From Epiperipatus broadwayi (Eukaryota > Onychophora > Udeonychophora > Euonychophora > Peripatidae), in contig JAQFVV010012395.1 of the NCBI GenBank assembly GCA_028023455.1, forward strand, positions 5,766,001 to 5,830,000: DNA of 64,000 bases, given 5' to 3'. Below are positions 23,961-36,810 of the stretch, piece by piece. Each line of letters starts with the position of its first letter. Position 1 is the first letter of the stretch. Position numbers and translations under genes: made by a program. The notes beneath the pieces were generated by a model. That model was given only the letters and a program-made list of their open reading frames with translations, ran no database searches and had not been told where the DNA came from.

Positions 23961-24849
23961 TACCAAACAGCTTTCACCAAAATGTGATAAGTAAAAAAAA
24001 AAAAAGAAATAAACCAGGACTAACAAAATAATTTTGTAATAAAAAATAATAAATTGATGAGTTTATTGAGATATGTAAGAAATTTTTTTGGATAGGTAAT
24101 GTCTTAATTTCACTATCAGAAGCATATAGCCTATGCATAGAAACTTTTGACTTTAACAGTACTTTTTACATTAGATTACAACATGAGTGAGCTTGAAAAA
24201 GAAATGGTACAAATTCATTGTTTAATAATACTAGATGATAATGCCAAAATCAATTTCTAAATAATGGATTTCGATGGATATATTGTTGCTCTGGACCCAA
24301 TAAATGATTTCTACTTATATAATAAACATTTTATAAAAAAAACCAAAAAACATATTTTTAAACTTGATATACTTGTATTTTTTTTTAAATAAACAAATCT
24401 GCAATGATATTATTTAGGTACAATTTCCATTAACCAATTAAACAATGTTTATCAATAAATAAAAAAAAACATAAAATCTGAGGGATCATTCATGCATAAG
24501 ATAGCAAAATAAGAAGCATGCAATAAGCACACTTTCTCATCTAAAAAATAAAAGATTCCATAAATCGTAATGAAAGAACATTGCAATAAATAAAAATGTT
24601 CCTTAAATATATATAGGAATGCTATATAATACTACAAATTCTTCTAGAATTCACACAGAACTTATTTCTAAATATTATCATTTTGGTGATAATTCCAACA
24701 GAATTTTATAATTAAATTTAATCTAACTGTTGTTTCTTTCTCTAAAACAAAATATTTCAAAACTTTCTGCAATACAATTCTAAAAATGAATGAACAAAAT
24801 AATTCTATTGTATGTATAAATATTAATGTTTTTTATAATAAAAACTCAC

Positions 24850-25098
24850 CTTCCTTTTTCATTCCAGCTCTAAAACATTTTTTTAATCGGCAGTAACGGC
24901 ACTGATTTCTTTTATCTCTATCTACAACACAAATTCTGGCAAAGCGGCATTGATACATATGGTTTTTTCTAACACTACGTCGAAAAAAACCTTTGCAGCC
25001 ATCACAGCTAGCAGCCCCATAATGCTTTCCAGTGGCTCGGTCGCCACAAATGGCACAGAGTTGACTGAGTCCCTGGAGTTGAAGATTCATATCAGAAT
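24850..25098 (-). CDS. HNF4: HNF4 exon: both zinc fingers
   Basis: This 249-base exon starts after a strong acceptor (TTTTATAG at 25099-25106) and ends in phase 1 before GTGAGT. It encodes a full nuclear-receptor DNA-binding domain. Finger 1 is [20 protein letters not shown] followed by CKGFFRRSV, with four cysteines and the P-box CDGCKG that marks HNF4 (most relatives have CEGCKG). Finger 2 is [20 protein letters not shown] followed by [16 protein letters not shown]4 is a homodimeric transcription factor binding direct-repeat elements; it controls gut, liver and lipid-metabolism genes. Here both fingers lie in one exon. The first two bases complete a codon from an upstream exon I could not identify; an in-frame Met lies near the start, but the acceptor argues against it being the start codon. 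Confidence 0.98.
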
Positions 25099-25227
25099 CT
25101 ATAAAATAAAAAATAATAAACATAAATATTTTGTAAAAAATGTAGAAATATTGGAGAGTCAATGCAAATCTATTTTTCTTTTTATGAAATGTATACTTTA
25201 TTCCCATTTACATGGTGTCTTATAAGT

Positions 25228-25370
25228 TCATAATTAAAAACAGAGGCAAAACTCTCCATACAGTAGCGTTACCCAGTCCAAGCCAGAGTTTTGCTCTGTT
25301 TTTAACAGCTTGAGCAAGCATAAAAAATGGTAATTATGTAATGTTTAATGGTTTAAATTCAGAATCAAAA
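25228..25370. repeat. Piece of the retrozyme-like repeat, hairpin form
   Basis: ACTCTCCATACAGTAGCG and CAAGCCAGAG are joined to an inverted GAGTTTTGCTCTGTTTTTAA and ATGTAATGTTTAATGGTTTA. These are the two ends of the repeat unit without the ribozyme-like segment. Confidence 0.75.
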
Positions 25371-28300
25371 TGTTAGTCTAATATACAATTTAAAGTTTTT
25401 TCAGAACCTAACATATCTGAACAAAAAAAAAAAAAAGACTCAAACAATTATGTAAAATCAAAGAAAAGTCAATGTAAAATTTTCAGAGTTGAGTTAACCA
25501 ATTAAGATTAAGGAGGTCAGTGATGGCTTTTCTTTTGCTGTGACTATTTCAAAAAGACTCCGCATATTTTTTCCTATAACATTGGAAACTCCCTATACAT
25601 ATATGGGCAATACCATAATTTACAATGATTACTTCTTTTTTTTATTATAGGAATTGGAAACTTCTGTACATGCTCAAAAAACCAAATGGTGCTAGGGTCA
25701 AAACTTGAATGATTTAAAAACCCAAAAATAAAAAATATAAAATTCATGCAATAAAATAAATAAAAATTTATTTAAATGTATTTTTATCTTAGTTAAATAA
25801 GGAGATATTAAAATAATTTATGTAAATGATTTAATTTCTTTTTAATTTCCAAGGCTTTTTTATGGTGTGGTTTTGTATTAGAACTTTTATTAGTGGATTT
25901 TCTATCTAGCAGTGCTGATATTAAAAACAAATGCTTAAAATCTTAATGAAAAATCCTGGCAGTTAATATCTGTGGCCTGTTCATACATAAATGTATAAGT
26001 TGTAATGTTTAATCATTCTCTAACTTTTCTTAGACATTAAAAAACTTCATTTTACAATTTATGCATCATTATCCAACTCCAGTCAAAAGTGATTCACACA
26101 TAATGATTGCGTTAATGTAATCCAGCAGTAATTCTAATGCTAAACATTTTGAAAAATACATAACACACACGCACATTTATAGATGGACAAAATGCTCCAA
26201 AACTTAACCTTTTTCATCAAGATCATTTCTTTGGGGGAGGGAAATAGAATAAAAGTAATTACGGCCATCTGGATTATGAGGTAATAATAGTGAGATTTTG
26301 TAAAATCTAATTTCAAAAATATATTTGGTAAAAGAATATCTACGCCCCCCCCCCAAAAAAAAAAAAAAATTGATTTAGCACTATCTCATATGGTTAATGT
26401 CTTCTCATTTGTCTTCCATTAGACTGTGAGGTACTATAAAATTTGTTGTTTAACATTTTATAACAATAATCACTAAAGGGTTTACTGTGAGAAATCATAA
26501 ACAATTGAGACATTGTATCCTTAATCATATTTTAAGGTTAATGCTAATCTCTTTTGAAAATATTACACATAACACACAGGTGGTCAAAATGGACATGTAA
26601 ACATTCGCTTCTTTGAATGTAAATGAGCACTCGCTATTTCTAATTACTGATAAATTATAATCATTCAATATATATTATAGGGCATGCACGTGTGTATGAA
26701 TTTATATAGGTAAAAAGTTGAGTGATTTATTGCAATATAAAGATCTCTCTAGCATCCTTCCATAAAATAATGAAAAACTCATTAATCACAAAGTGAATCA
26801 ATGCTAATTACGGAGGGATTTTGTTTTCGTCATTTGTTTCTCTAATATTAAGATTGCTAATCCCCATTAACTATCAATAAATAATCTGGCTCTGTACTAA
26901 CTATTTAAAAACATACTAGCTTATTTAAGAACTACCCAAATACCTAAAAAAAAAAGTTCAAACCCCTGTCTAGCATGAAAAGCAAACGACTGTAATGTAG
27001 GTCCTCCCCCCCCCCCCCGATTAAAAATACTTGTTTCCTTCTATTTTTCAAAATAGTTTGTGCTTACGATATGGATTGGATTTAACTTTTTTCTTTCTCA
27101 TAAATGCTTCAAAAATTTATAATAACTAAATAACACTACTCCTGCCCCCATTTTACAAACCAATTTTATATTAATATTCAGCATAAATGGTAGATAAATT
27201 AAGATATCTATGAATAGTTTACAACTAACTAGTCTTCAAGTAACAATAACTAAATGCTTAAGTAAAATTGATTACGGAGTAGAACCAATGAGAAGAAGGC
27301 ACTATTAATTGCTTTTAAATTATAAAGATAATAATGAATCGGTTAGATAAAGTATTGTATTGCAGGAGTATTATTACTTCTGCAAGATATGATAAAATAG
27401 TTTGGTAAAAACTAAAAAAAAATATTGTAATTTGAAGGTTTAGAACTTATAGATGAATAGAAAAATATCAAAAATTAGGAAAATGTGATTTTTGTGAAAG
27501 ATCAAATTTCATTAGATGAAAAAATGTCTTATGATCTTGACTTTGAAGCAGAAGAATGAGGATGCTTTACTTAGCATATTTTATGATATTTAAAGTTTAT
27601 TTTTTGTGGGGCATAAAATTACATGAAATCAAATTAGGCATAACATAGTCTTTTTCATTTGAAAAACTTATTAAATTCTGATGAGTACTAAATATATAAT
27701 GCATTCACTAATACCACTAGAAATAGTTTGGTATACTTTATCTTTGTCGCTTATATAAATAAAATGGCCAGTAAAAATTATTTTTTTATAATATTTGAGT
27801 TAAGTAATGCTTCATTGATATATCAGGGTTAGCAAAAATTTGGTCAAAATAGATAAAATTCATTAAAGATAAAACAAAGCAGAGAATTTCTATTCTTGAT
27901 CTCTATCATAGGAATTAAATAAAGGTGCTGTCTAAGAGAAATGTCAAAAAGATTTTAAAATGCAACATAAATCTTGTGTGAATGCAACTATTACGGCAAA
28001 GGTGTTGAACTTTGAGTAACTAATAAGTAATCAATTGATTATGGATGGGATAAACTAGATGACTTGTTAACTATTTAGAAAAAAAAATTGTTAAGAAAAC
28101 AAAAATATTTATAAATATTATAAGAAATATGCAAATTAAATTTAGTTACAGGACAATGCAAAATATTTTATGCAGTATGGCATTTTCTAACTTTGTCTTC
28201 ATTTGTGATTTAATAGAAAGTGAACAATTAAAATAAAATTGAAAGAGTCATAGAACAGCATCAAAAAAAAAGTGAATATTATAAAATAAATTGAGAACAG

Positions 28301-28970
28301 AAATGAAATAGATATAGAAAATAATCATCAAAAGGTATGAAATAAAGAATGCAGGAAATAAGGAAATAAATAATATTAAATATGAGAGGAAATAAGTCAC
28401 TGAACAATGTGCAGTATTGAAAACAGGAAGCGAGTTAGTAAATGATATACAATGAAGGTGGAATAAATAAACTAGTCAATGAAATAAAATGAAGATCTTA
28501 GGAAATGAACAAGGGTGTAAACAATGAAAAATAAAAAATATATGAGCAATCTAAAAATACAAGTGATTAGAAATAAACCACTAATTGATTTAAAATGAAG
28601 AAGCATGAAGAAAAACGTAACATTATAAAGTCAAAATTGTAAAAAGTATTTCAGTTAAGAGTGTAAAATAAAAATGCAACATCATTTGATTCTTTCACTT
28701 AACTATTTTTCCTCTCTCTATTATTTTAGTGTTACCTATTGTAACTTTGAGGTTTATATTGATATTAACATTCTCAGTCAAGGGGAAAAAGTTCCTCTAG
28801 AATAGAATTGAACTTATTAAAATATAATTAGATGTTAGATCTATATACCTATGCAAACAAATTGACTTGGATTCAAAATCTTAAGACTTTTTGAATTTCA
28901 GGCTATTACCTTGATAATAACAATGGAATTAAGAATGGCTTCCAGATGTGTAACTATATTGTTTCCAATG
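25371..28970. other. A+T-rich stretch without recognised features
   Basis: Only short homopolymer runs (C at 26345-26354 and 27006-27018) and A+T-rich low-complexity DNA were seen. The likely 5' exons of HNF4 were searched for here by eye and not found. Confidence 0.5.
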
Positions 28971-28972
28971 CT

Positions 28973-29035
28973 GAATTCCATGTCCTCATTAATAAAGGCA
29001 AAAGCCAAAAACCAATCAGGGAGAGGAGAATAAAA
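28973..29035 (+). repeat. Degenerate hammerhead-like segment
   Basis: TCCTCA, TTAATAAAGGC, AAAA, GCC, AAAAACCAATC, AGGGAGAGGAG follow the order of the ribozyme-like motif at 15-17 kb, with C3, G5, G8 and the first G of GAAA changed. A very old copy is plausible; chance cannot be excluded. Confidence 0.3.
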
Positions 29036-30067
29036 CTGCACTATAATTCAGTAAATATAATTTTTCAAACTTGTAATAGATAGCATTATAGTAATAAAGA
29101 GAGATGGCATTTGTTTAAAATAAAAAATGGCAGAAAGTTTTTGAATAGCATGAAATAAAACAAAGTGAGATGAATTAGTGAAAAGTACAAAATAAAGACA
29201 AAAAAATAAGTAAATGAATGATGTGAAATGATCTGGTAAATTTCATCAAATGAAAATAGAAGTAATCTATTGAAAAATTCAACAAAAAGATGATAATTGC
29301 ATCTAATGTGAGAAAGAAATATGAAATAATTTTGCTATTAATACTTATTAACATGTTACGTTTTTCATTTAAAAGGGTCTCACATACCTTTATCACATCT
29401 TTGACCTGGAATTTGTATCAAGTCAAGCAAATTTTCAAAAGGCTTAGGAACTTTCTCTCAGATAAATGGCATAGTTTACCTAGTTGACCGTTCAATATTG
29501 GACAATAAATTACTATCTGGTTATAGGTTAAACCTTCATAATCCAATATTTGGAAAACCTGGTGAGTACTGCCTTCTCCTTCACTGCTCCTCTATGAAAA
29601 GCTGATGGAGAAATCATTGTCCTACAGTAAAATGCTGTTTACCTTGTACATATCCTATTTCTTAAGTGAAGATTCTTCATTTCAGTACTAGAAATAAATT
29701 TTTCATAGTAAAATAAGCATGTTTCATAACTAGTCAGATGATGGAACACTGACTGTGAAAGAGAAACATGATAATGAGAGAAGTATCATAAGCATAGAGT
29801 CTTCTGTTCAATACATCAATAAATGTCGTTAATATGCCAGATTCCGTTATTAAAGTTTCTGCTACTTTTATTTATATCTTATTGTGGCAAGTATCGCTAC
29901 TTTAACAGTTGTGTGATCTGTCCATCAAACATACATTCTAGTTCATAATAAGAAATCATCTAATTCTTTATCTTATGCAATATATGATAAAACAAGAGCA
30001 GCTTTCTACTCTAATGATTTTTGATAGTAAATGTAATCAATGATTATCAAATGGTAGTGCATTTAAA

Positions 30068-30118
30068 TCCCCATCCCAAACCAGTTTCTGGTTTTTGCTT
30101 TTATCAATGAAGCTTAGA
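30068..30118 (-). repeat. Degenerate hammerhead-like segment
   Basis: The minus strand reads CATTGATAAAAGC, AAAAACC, AGAAACTGGTT and TGGGATGGGG. GAAA is intact but the core is TTGATAA. It resembles the damaged copy at 13773-13831. Confidence 0.35.
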
Positions 30119-30231
30119 ATTTATGAAGATATTTCAAATGAAAAAAGATATTCAATAACACATATAATAAATAACCATATTGTTAAATGCTTAGAAGATC
30201 ATGTGATACTCAAGCATATTAGTAACAGCCC

Positions 30232-30356
30232 TGCATGGCTCGGTATAGTTGGTAGAGCATTCGACTTGGGATCAAGAGGTTCCAGGATCGAATCTGGTGC
30301 TCAAACTTATGAACTCCTGAGCAATAAAGCTATGTGCATTTTTTTATATATGTAAG
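30232..30356 (+). repeat. tRNA-derived SINE with tRNA-Pro-like head
   Basis: The head reads TGGCTCGGTATAGTTGGTAG (A box), CGACTTGGGATCAAG (anticodon arm with TGG, as in tRNA-Pro) and CCAGGATCGAATCTGG (B box and T arm). The tail CTCAAACTTATGAACTCCTG and AGCAATAAAGC matches the tail of the array at 36135-36810. The tRNA-like part cannot form an intact acceptor stem, so this is a SINE rather than a tRNA gene. Confidence 0.7.
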
Positions 30357-30639
30357 TAACAAATTGAGCCAAACAGTTCCATTTTATTGATTAAATTTAG
30401 GTTTTTATTTTTACTTTACACAGCTCAGAATAGATTTTTGGAACTTTTAACTTTCAAGTTTCAATTCTACCACTGTCTTAAAGTCTATTAAGTGTAATGA
30501 ATGGCCTAATGCTTTAACCTTATCTCTCAACTTATTATATGCACATTATGGATACTTTAATTAAAGCTTGTGATACGATTTTAAATATTATAAATACTAA
30601 AACAAAGTTTGTCTGAATGCTTGTGATGACAGCATTTTA

Positions 30640-31840
30640 GTATTAATTATTTGTTGGACTATTTCCATCATCTAATAATAAACTGAATGTCTTTAGGAAA
30701 AATTTTAAACTTTCTAAATACATTTGACTGTTAGTAATACCACACAGGTTAGTGCTTAACACAATGCTTTAAGAGATATTATTCTCTTTTCTTCTTCAGG
30801 TGTTGCTAACCTGATTAGTGACATGGGAATTTAATCTGAATCTTAAGACTCTTGAATATTGAATTTTAAGGCAACACTGTAACCAACTGAGCTATTCTGT
30901 CAAAGGTTACCTATCTATTGAACATCCTCCCGATTTCTTTACTTTTTCTTAAGAGCAAGACTAATTAGTAGCTTCCAGACATTACATGCAATCTTACTGA
31001 TTGATTTATGGAATTATTTGCCATAGTGATGTGACCAGCTTCTTTGAATTTTCTTTTTCATACTTTTTCTTTGTATCTAATATTTTTGTATATGCCTGTT
31101 TTCTCATTTCTAATGATAAATTTGTACTCTTTTAATCCTTTTCAATCTGACAGTTGATCTCATCAATTTACATTCTGCCACATGATAGTCCATAAATGCA
31201 GTTTTTGTTTTCAGTATTTCAAATTTAGGCTTTATAGATGTTAGAATTCCTCTTAGTGTGTTATGGCATGTTCTCATGTTATATTTACTGCAGATTTCCC
31301 TTAGTTTTTCTGCTATTTCTAGTATGAATGGATACACTACAGTACCAATGATAATCTTGGTTTGGGAAAATACAAACATTATTAGATAGAGAGGAAAAAT
31401 ACAAAGAAGAAAATTCAAAGAAGTTGCTCACATAGCTATGGAAAATAACCAATAAGTCAATCCTGTGTGATTGTACATAATGTCTGGAAGAAACCTTTCT
31501 CTTAAGAAAAAAGTGGCGAAATCAGCAAGACCCTCATAGATAAATATATGAAATTTCTATTGATGGTTACCTTTGGCACTCTAGCTCAGTTGGTTAGAAC
31601 ATTATACTAAAATTCAATATTTAAGAATATAAGGGACCAGGTTTGATCCCCATGTGAGGAGAATAATACCATTTAAAATGTATTAAACACTAACCTGTGT
31701 GTTATCACTTACAGTTGTATGTATTTAGAAATACTAAAGAAAGTTTAAAATTTTTCTAAAGACATTCAATTCTTAATATTAGATGGTGGAAATAGTCCAA
31801 TAAATAATTAATATTAAAACAAAGTTTCTTGGGGAAGTGG
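30640..31840. mobile_element. PLE fragments, head-to-head inverted pair
   Basis: The left half is minus oriented: terminal repeat at about 30640-30905, C-terminal coding relic at 30920-31418. The right half is plus oriented: C-terminal tail at about 31410-31545, terminal repeat at about 31560-31840. Each terminal repeat has the tRNA-like segment (CTAGCTCAGTTGGTTAGAAC at 31570 on plus) and the CTGAAGA hairpin. Both halves are strongly 5'-truncated. Confidence 0.8.
31110..31418 (-). pseudogene. PLE C-terminal region (linker to GIY-YIG nuclease) relic
   Basis: The minus strand reads GTVVYPFILEIAEKLREICS and YNMRTCHNTLRGILTSIKP, which correspond to the linker before the GIY-YIG endonuclease of Penelope-like elements. 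The next part (TAFMDYHVAECKL and onward) is a degraded GIY-YIG start. The matching region of the 58-60 kb element has HYEKFLTSIKSK. Confidence 0.65.
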
Positions 31841-31849
31841 CAACAAATG

Positions 31850-34800
31850 AAAAACTATGTAGATGATGATCATTTAATCATAATATCCTAGTGCTTCTAT
31901 GTGAGCACTTGTCTTATTACATATATGCAATTACACATAAACATAACAGTAACATTTACCTTCACAAAACAAAGATGCATTTATTTAAAAAGATTATAAA
32001 AAATAGATGCATCACTATCATATGGTATATAAAAGTTTACAGACAGAAAAGTCTCGTGTGATTGTTAATTAACTTTGTATCAAAGTTCAAAGTAGGAATT
32101 ATTTTTTTATAATTGAGATTACTTAAATACTTAGTACTTTAAAATAGCTTTAGATTTTGAAAAATGAAAATGCTATGACTTCATAACCATAGAATGAAAA
32201 ATTTTTAAAGTCATTAGCTGGAATAGCATTTATCCTAGCATTACCTTATGCCAAATTGTTAATAACCTTAAATAGCTCATGAGAATCTATAACCACAGGG
32301 TGCGTTATGTGCTTTTCACTTCTTCTCTATTCATTTAAACAACATAGTATAGAAAAAGATTAATAAAGATACCTAGGTTATGATGGAGAAAGCACAAATT
32401 TATATTCAGATAGAAAAGTGATAAAATTAGGCTCACATTTACAATGTACATTATTATAATAAAAATACTTTGTAAACTACATCAGAAGTATAAAGGATTA
32501 GGTTAAGCATGAAAGATTATCAATGATGAAATTGGAATTAATAATATTAGGTAATTTTCTTCATTCTATTCCAGAAGCATGTATTTTAAGCTTGAGCAAT
32601 CAATACACACATCTAATTTTATCTGACCAAATCCCCACAAGTGAATTTAATATCACTACTATCATTTAATATCACTATTATCTATTCATTATTCAATCTT
32701 ACTATAGAAGGCTTTGAAGAAGTACTCCTAATATCACCAGTAGTAATGTGATGTTTGCTGGTTAAATAATAATGTTTAGGTAAGTAATATAAAATACTTC
32801 TACATTTAAAATAATAACATACCAAGGAAAACAAAGTGATTTTTCATTATATATATATGGTTATAATTGTTGCCACATACAACAGAAAACTTAAAAATAT
32901 TCAGCAGTGTTTAAATCTATTATGTATGCACAGATATTTGTGGATTATCAGGATATGATAATCTGTGTAAACTTATATACAAAGTCTGCACTGTAATATT
33001 ATAGTCATCTTTCTTGGATAAAGTCTCATGCAGATTTATACAAAGCAAATAGCACTTTAAATAGTATTTTGTGATAATATTCTTCTACATTTGGAAATAA
33101 AAATATAAAGATTTTCTTTAAAATATATATAGAACCATTTGGTTACTATTGAATGAAAAATAATAAGAGTACTCTTAGAATAACTGGTGAGAAAGTTAAA
33201 ATTTCAAAACTATTAGACTTATGTATCCAGTTAAATTTTAACTTGTCAATGGTTAATTATATCAAAAGTTTGATAATCTTAACAAAAAAAAAAAAATGTG
33301 TGTGTATAGATAACCGGAAATGCTTGTATACCAATATTTTTCTTAATTCAATTTAAGTATACTTTGAATATATAAAAAAGTTTTTAACTCATAAGCTATA
33401 ATATAACGTTTTCAGTGGTTTGATTAAGCAGCGCCCTCTACAAATCCAATCTTTTAAATATTTATTACAAATATATCAAATAATAAAATATATATTTAAA
33501 AACTTTCTCTACAACAAATATCAGTGACTTTACACTTTTTATCATCATATTTTGTCTAGCTGATAAATTTAAAGTTAATCAGTAAACAGAAACAAAATGG
33601 AAAGTACACCATGTTTAATTTTTAATGAGGGAAAAAATCTATAAAAAATCATTATACCTATTTCTTATAAATAATATTTGACCATAAAATGTTAGTTTTA
33701 ACATCTATGATATACACCCAATATTTTTTACATACATAAATGTTTAATTATTTAATCTCTATAGTATCAGTTATTAAGAAAATAATATTTTGAACATAGA
33801 AAGCAAGATCTTTAAACATGATTCCTTTGTTAATGTGAATAAATTTATGGTAATAATGAGTCTCCATTTTTATTGATACCGATATTTTAAAGTCCATGTA
33901 CATAAATAAACCTATCGATGAACAAAGCCCAACTACATTACCTATAATATTTTCGTCTTCCATGTTATCTTTGCAGTCTGATAAAAGTTTAAATTCATGA
34001 ACCAATTTCTTAAAATAATTTTTCTATTGAATCCAATTTAGAGTTCTTATCTTCCACCAATCACTTTGCAACTATAATCTCAAATAGATGAACAAATATT
34101 TTTTTAAAAAAATATTTAATTAAAAATCAATTGTTTAACAAATGATATTCCAAAGTAAAATTCAAATAAATAAAATATAAAGTCAAATAGACAACTGTGT
34201 TAAATTATTTAATTACTATTAAGATAAAATATTTTTAAGATTTATCTTTTTAAAAATTAATAATAATGATGATGTAATCATTAATCTACCAATAGACGTG
34301 TTTCACTTTGAATAACCGCCATCTTGAAACTGATTAGAAAAATATTAATCATTTAAAAGATCAGCAATAATATTTGAAAATAAAATATATAGAGTGCAAC
34401 TTAATATTATGTGTTGTTTTTATATACAGATGCATATACATACAAATTATTAAGATTAGAAATAAGTTTATATATCTGAATGAAATACAGAGTGAACCAA
34501 ATAATGATAATATCATACAGAACAAAATAAATTACTAATAATATTTATGTCTACATAAATACATCAGTAGTAAATGTTTTGATACGTAACTGAAATGTTA
34601 TTTTAATTTTGAATATGTTCTACAAATTTAATAAGATAATGATTAGACAGTGGTGCCATCTTTAGAAGTAACAATGTAAGCATGGATAAAACAATAATAA
34701 TCAGCAGTCTTGATTAAAAGGCAGTGAACTAATATTTCTATTCTTGACCATCTAAAACTCATATTCTATTATTTGAAGCCAATGGCTTAAAAAAATTCAA

Positions 34801-36130
34801 GCAACAACCTTATATAGATATATAAATCTGACATTAAACAACTACGTAATCTAGTGGCCTCAAATATAAAAAACAAAATCTTACAATAGTCAATAAGCAT
34901 AAGTGACTTTTCCATCTCACATTAGATAACATAGACATTTATATAATTCATAATGTGAGTAACAAACAATATAAATGTATTCCATTAATTTTATTCATAG
35001 CATATATTGTGACCTATAGAGATATCACAGCTAAAAATATTATAAGTAGTCAATTTACACAGCATCTGCAATTATCTTTGTGAAAAAAAACAAAAACATT
35101 TTGCAATAGCCTTACCATATTCACAGGTTTACCATTCATAATTTCAGTAAAATATTTAGAAATTTGAATTCATAAATTTCATATACTTACTCAGTCATTT
35201 CTTCACTTTATACATTCAATCACTAGTGCAGTTGCTCTCTTTAGATCTTTTCTTAACAATATTAATCTATTTTCTTTATTAACTATTTTTGCTTATGTCT
35301 AAATTTGCTAAATTGTATCATGTTAAAAACTACATATTATGTAGGAACCATTATTAGCCACGGTAAGTTTTGAAAGCAAATTTTGATATAACTGTAAGGA
35401 ATTCAATATACCAAAATCAAGTATCACATGATCTCTAACTCATACTTAATCGACATTGCCAGTGGTAACTTCTGCATCTTCTCTCAAGAACAAATTTTTG
35501 ATCTTAATTCATTAAATGTTCCATGATCAATTGATGCTCAATTAAAATGGTTCTAGAATAAAGGTATAGTCACTACTAAATAATACATATTCAATGGAAG
35601 GTTAAATTTAATGAAGGAAAATATGTTGAAAAATGGCAGAGAAAGAAAAGAATTGTCTTTACAAGAGATAAATATGAGGAATATATATATATCACATAGG
35701 GATCATTTTGAATTGAAAAGTACCAAAAAAAAAGGTTGATGAAAAAATTAACAAGCTATGATAGCAAGAATTATAAATGAAAAAATATTTTCATATAATA
35801 GATATGATTTAACAAGAAACTGTATACAAAATAATTGTAGTAACAGGTTAAATATATAAAAAGATATTGTGAAGAGAACCCAAAAAGTAGTAAAAATATA
35901 TTCTTTGGCTGCAGATATGTGGTTTTAAACAAAATAACTTAGGAGGATATGGAATGATCAAGTTTTAGATGAGAGAAGGAAAAAAGCAACTTTAAAATGT
36001 TTAATAGATTGCAATTCATGAACATAACTAAATAGCTAAAATAGTTTTTAGTTGGGTTTAAATAAGGAGCAAGCAACAAATAACTGACAGAAAGATTTTG
36101 TATCAATTTATTTATATAAAAATTTGGATA
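31850..36130. other. A+T-rich stretch without recognised features
   Basis: Short frames here have no protein-like composition. CCGCCATCTTG at 34317-34327 and AGCGCCCTCTA at 33430-33440 stand out against the A+T background but lack supporting context. Confidence 0.5.
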
Positions 36131-36134
36131 AATG

Positions 36135-36810
36135 CATTATGAGAAATAATATCCCTTCATAGTTTAGTGCAATGGTAAGGTGCAGACTCTGGAGTGTTAA
36201 GCCCTCAGATCAATTCCAGTTCTGGCATCTCCAGTACTCAAACTTATAAATTCCTGAACAATAAAACTATTTATGTATTAATGCAATGGTCAATTGGCAG
36301 ACTTTGGAGTGTCAAGTCCTCAGATCGATTCCAGTTCTGGCACTTCCAGAACTCAAACTTCTTATGAATTCCCAAACAATAAAACCATGAATGTTAGTTT
36401 AGTGCAATGGTAAAGTGGCAGACTTTAGAGTGTCAAGTCCTCGGATCGATTCCAGTTCTAGCACTTCCAGTACTCAAACCTCTTATGAATTCCTGATCAA
36501 TAAAACTATAAAGGTATTATGGGAAATAATGTCCCTTCATAGTTTAGTACAATGGTAAAGCAGCAGATTCTGGAGTGTCAAGTCCTCGGATTGATTCCAG
36601 TTCTGGCACTTCCAGTACTCAAACTTATAAATTCCCAAACAATAAAACCATGAATGTATTATGGGAAATAATGTCCCTTTATGGTTTAATGCAATGGTAA
36701 AGTAGCAGACTCTGGAGTGTTAAGTCCTTAGATTAATTCCAGTTCTGGCACTTCCAGTATGCAAACTTCTTGTGAATTCCTAAGCAATAAAGCCATTTAT
36801 TTATTTATTT
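36135..36810 (+). repeat. Five tandem tRNA-derived SINE units
   Basis: Units begin at about 36135, 36276, 36394, 36516 and 36658 and are 118-153 bp long. Each has GTTTAGTGCAATGGTAAAG (A-box side), TCCTCGGATCGATTCCAG (B-box side), GGCACTTCCAGTACTCAAAC and a CAATAAAAC tail. Units 1, 4 and 5 start with GGGAAATAATGTCCC (one base altered in unit 1), a small hairpin absent from units 2 and 3. Tandem SINE units are unusual, because each copy is normally inserted alone. Confidence 0.85.

Larger units (their letters stand above)
8639..24849 (-). other. HNF4 intron, 16.2 kb, loaded with repeats
   Basis: The donor GTGAGT at 24844-24849 and acceptor CCTATAG at 8639-8645 bound this intron within the hinge boundary. 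It houses a foldback element, a PLE terminal pair, two clusters of the retrozyme-like repeat, LINE relics and smaller duplications, listed separately. Between them, 8640-9980, 13940-15045, 19210-20660 and 23970-24840 show nothing recognisable. Confidence 0.9.

Noticed and set aside
30232-30310. Genuine tRNA-Pro gene
   Set aside because: No proper acceptor stem, and the sequence runs on into a SINE tail shared with 36135-36810.
33748-34005. 85-codon minus-strand frame as a gene
   Set aside because: A+T-driven residue composition, no domain and no supporting splice or start context.
34317-34327. CCGCCATCTTG as a YY1 site or promoter of an HNF4 5' exon
   Set aside because: A single short match without a protein-coding exon, splice donor or CpG-rich context.
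36135-36810. CRISPR array
   Set aside because: Repeat units of 118-153 bp without spacers, in a eukaryotic genome, with tRNA-like promoter boxes.
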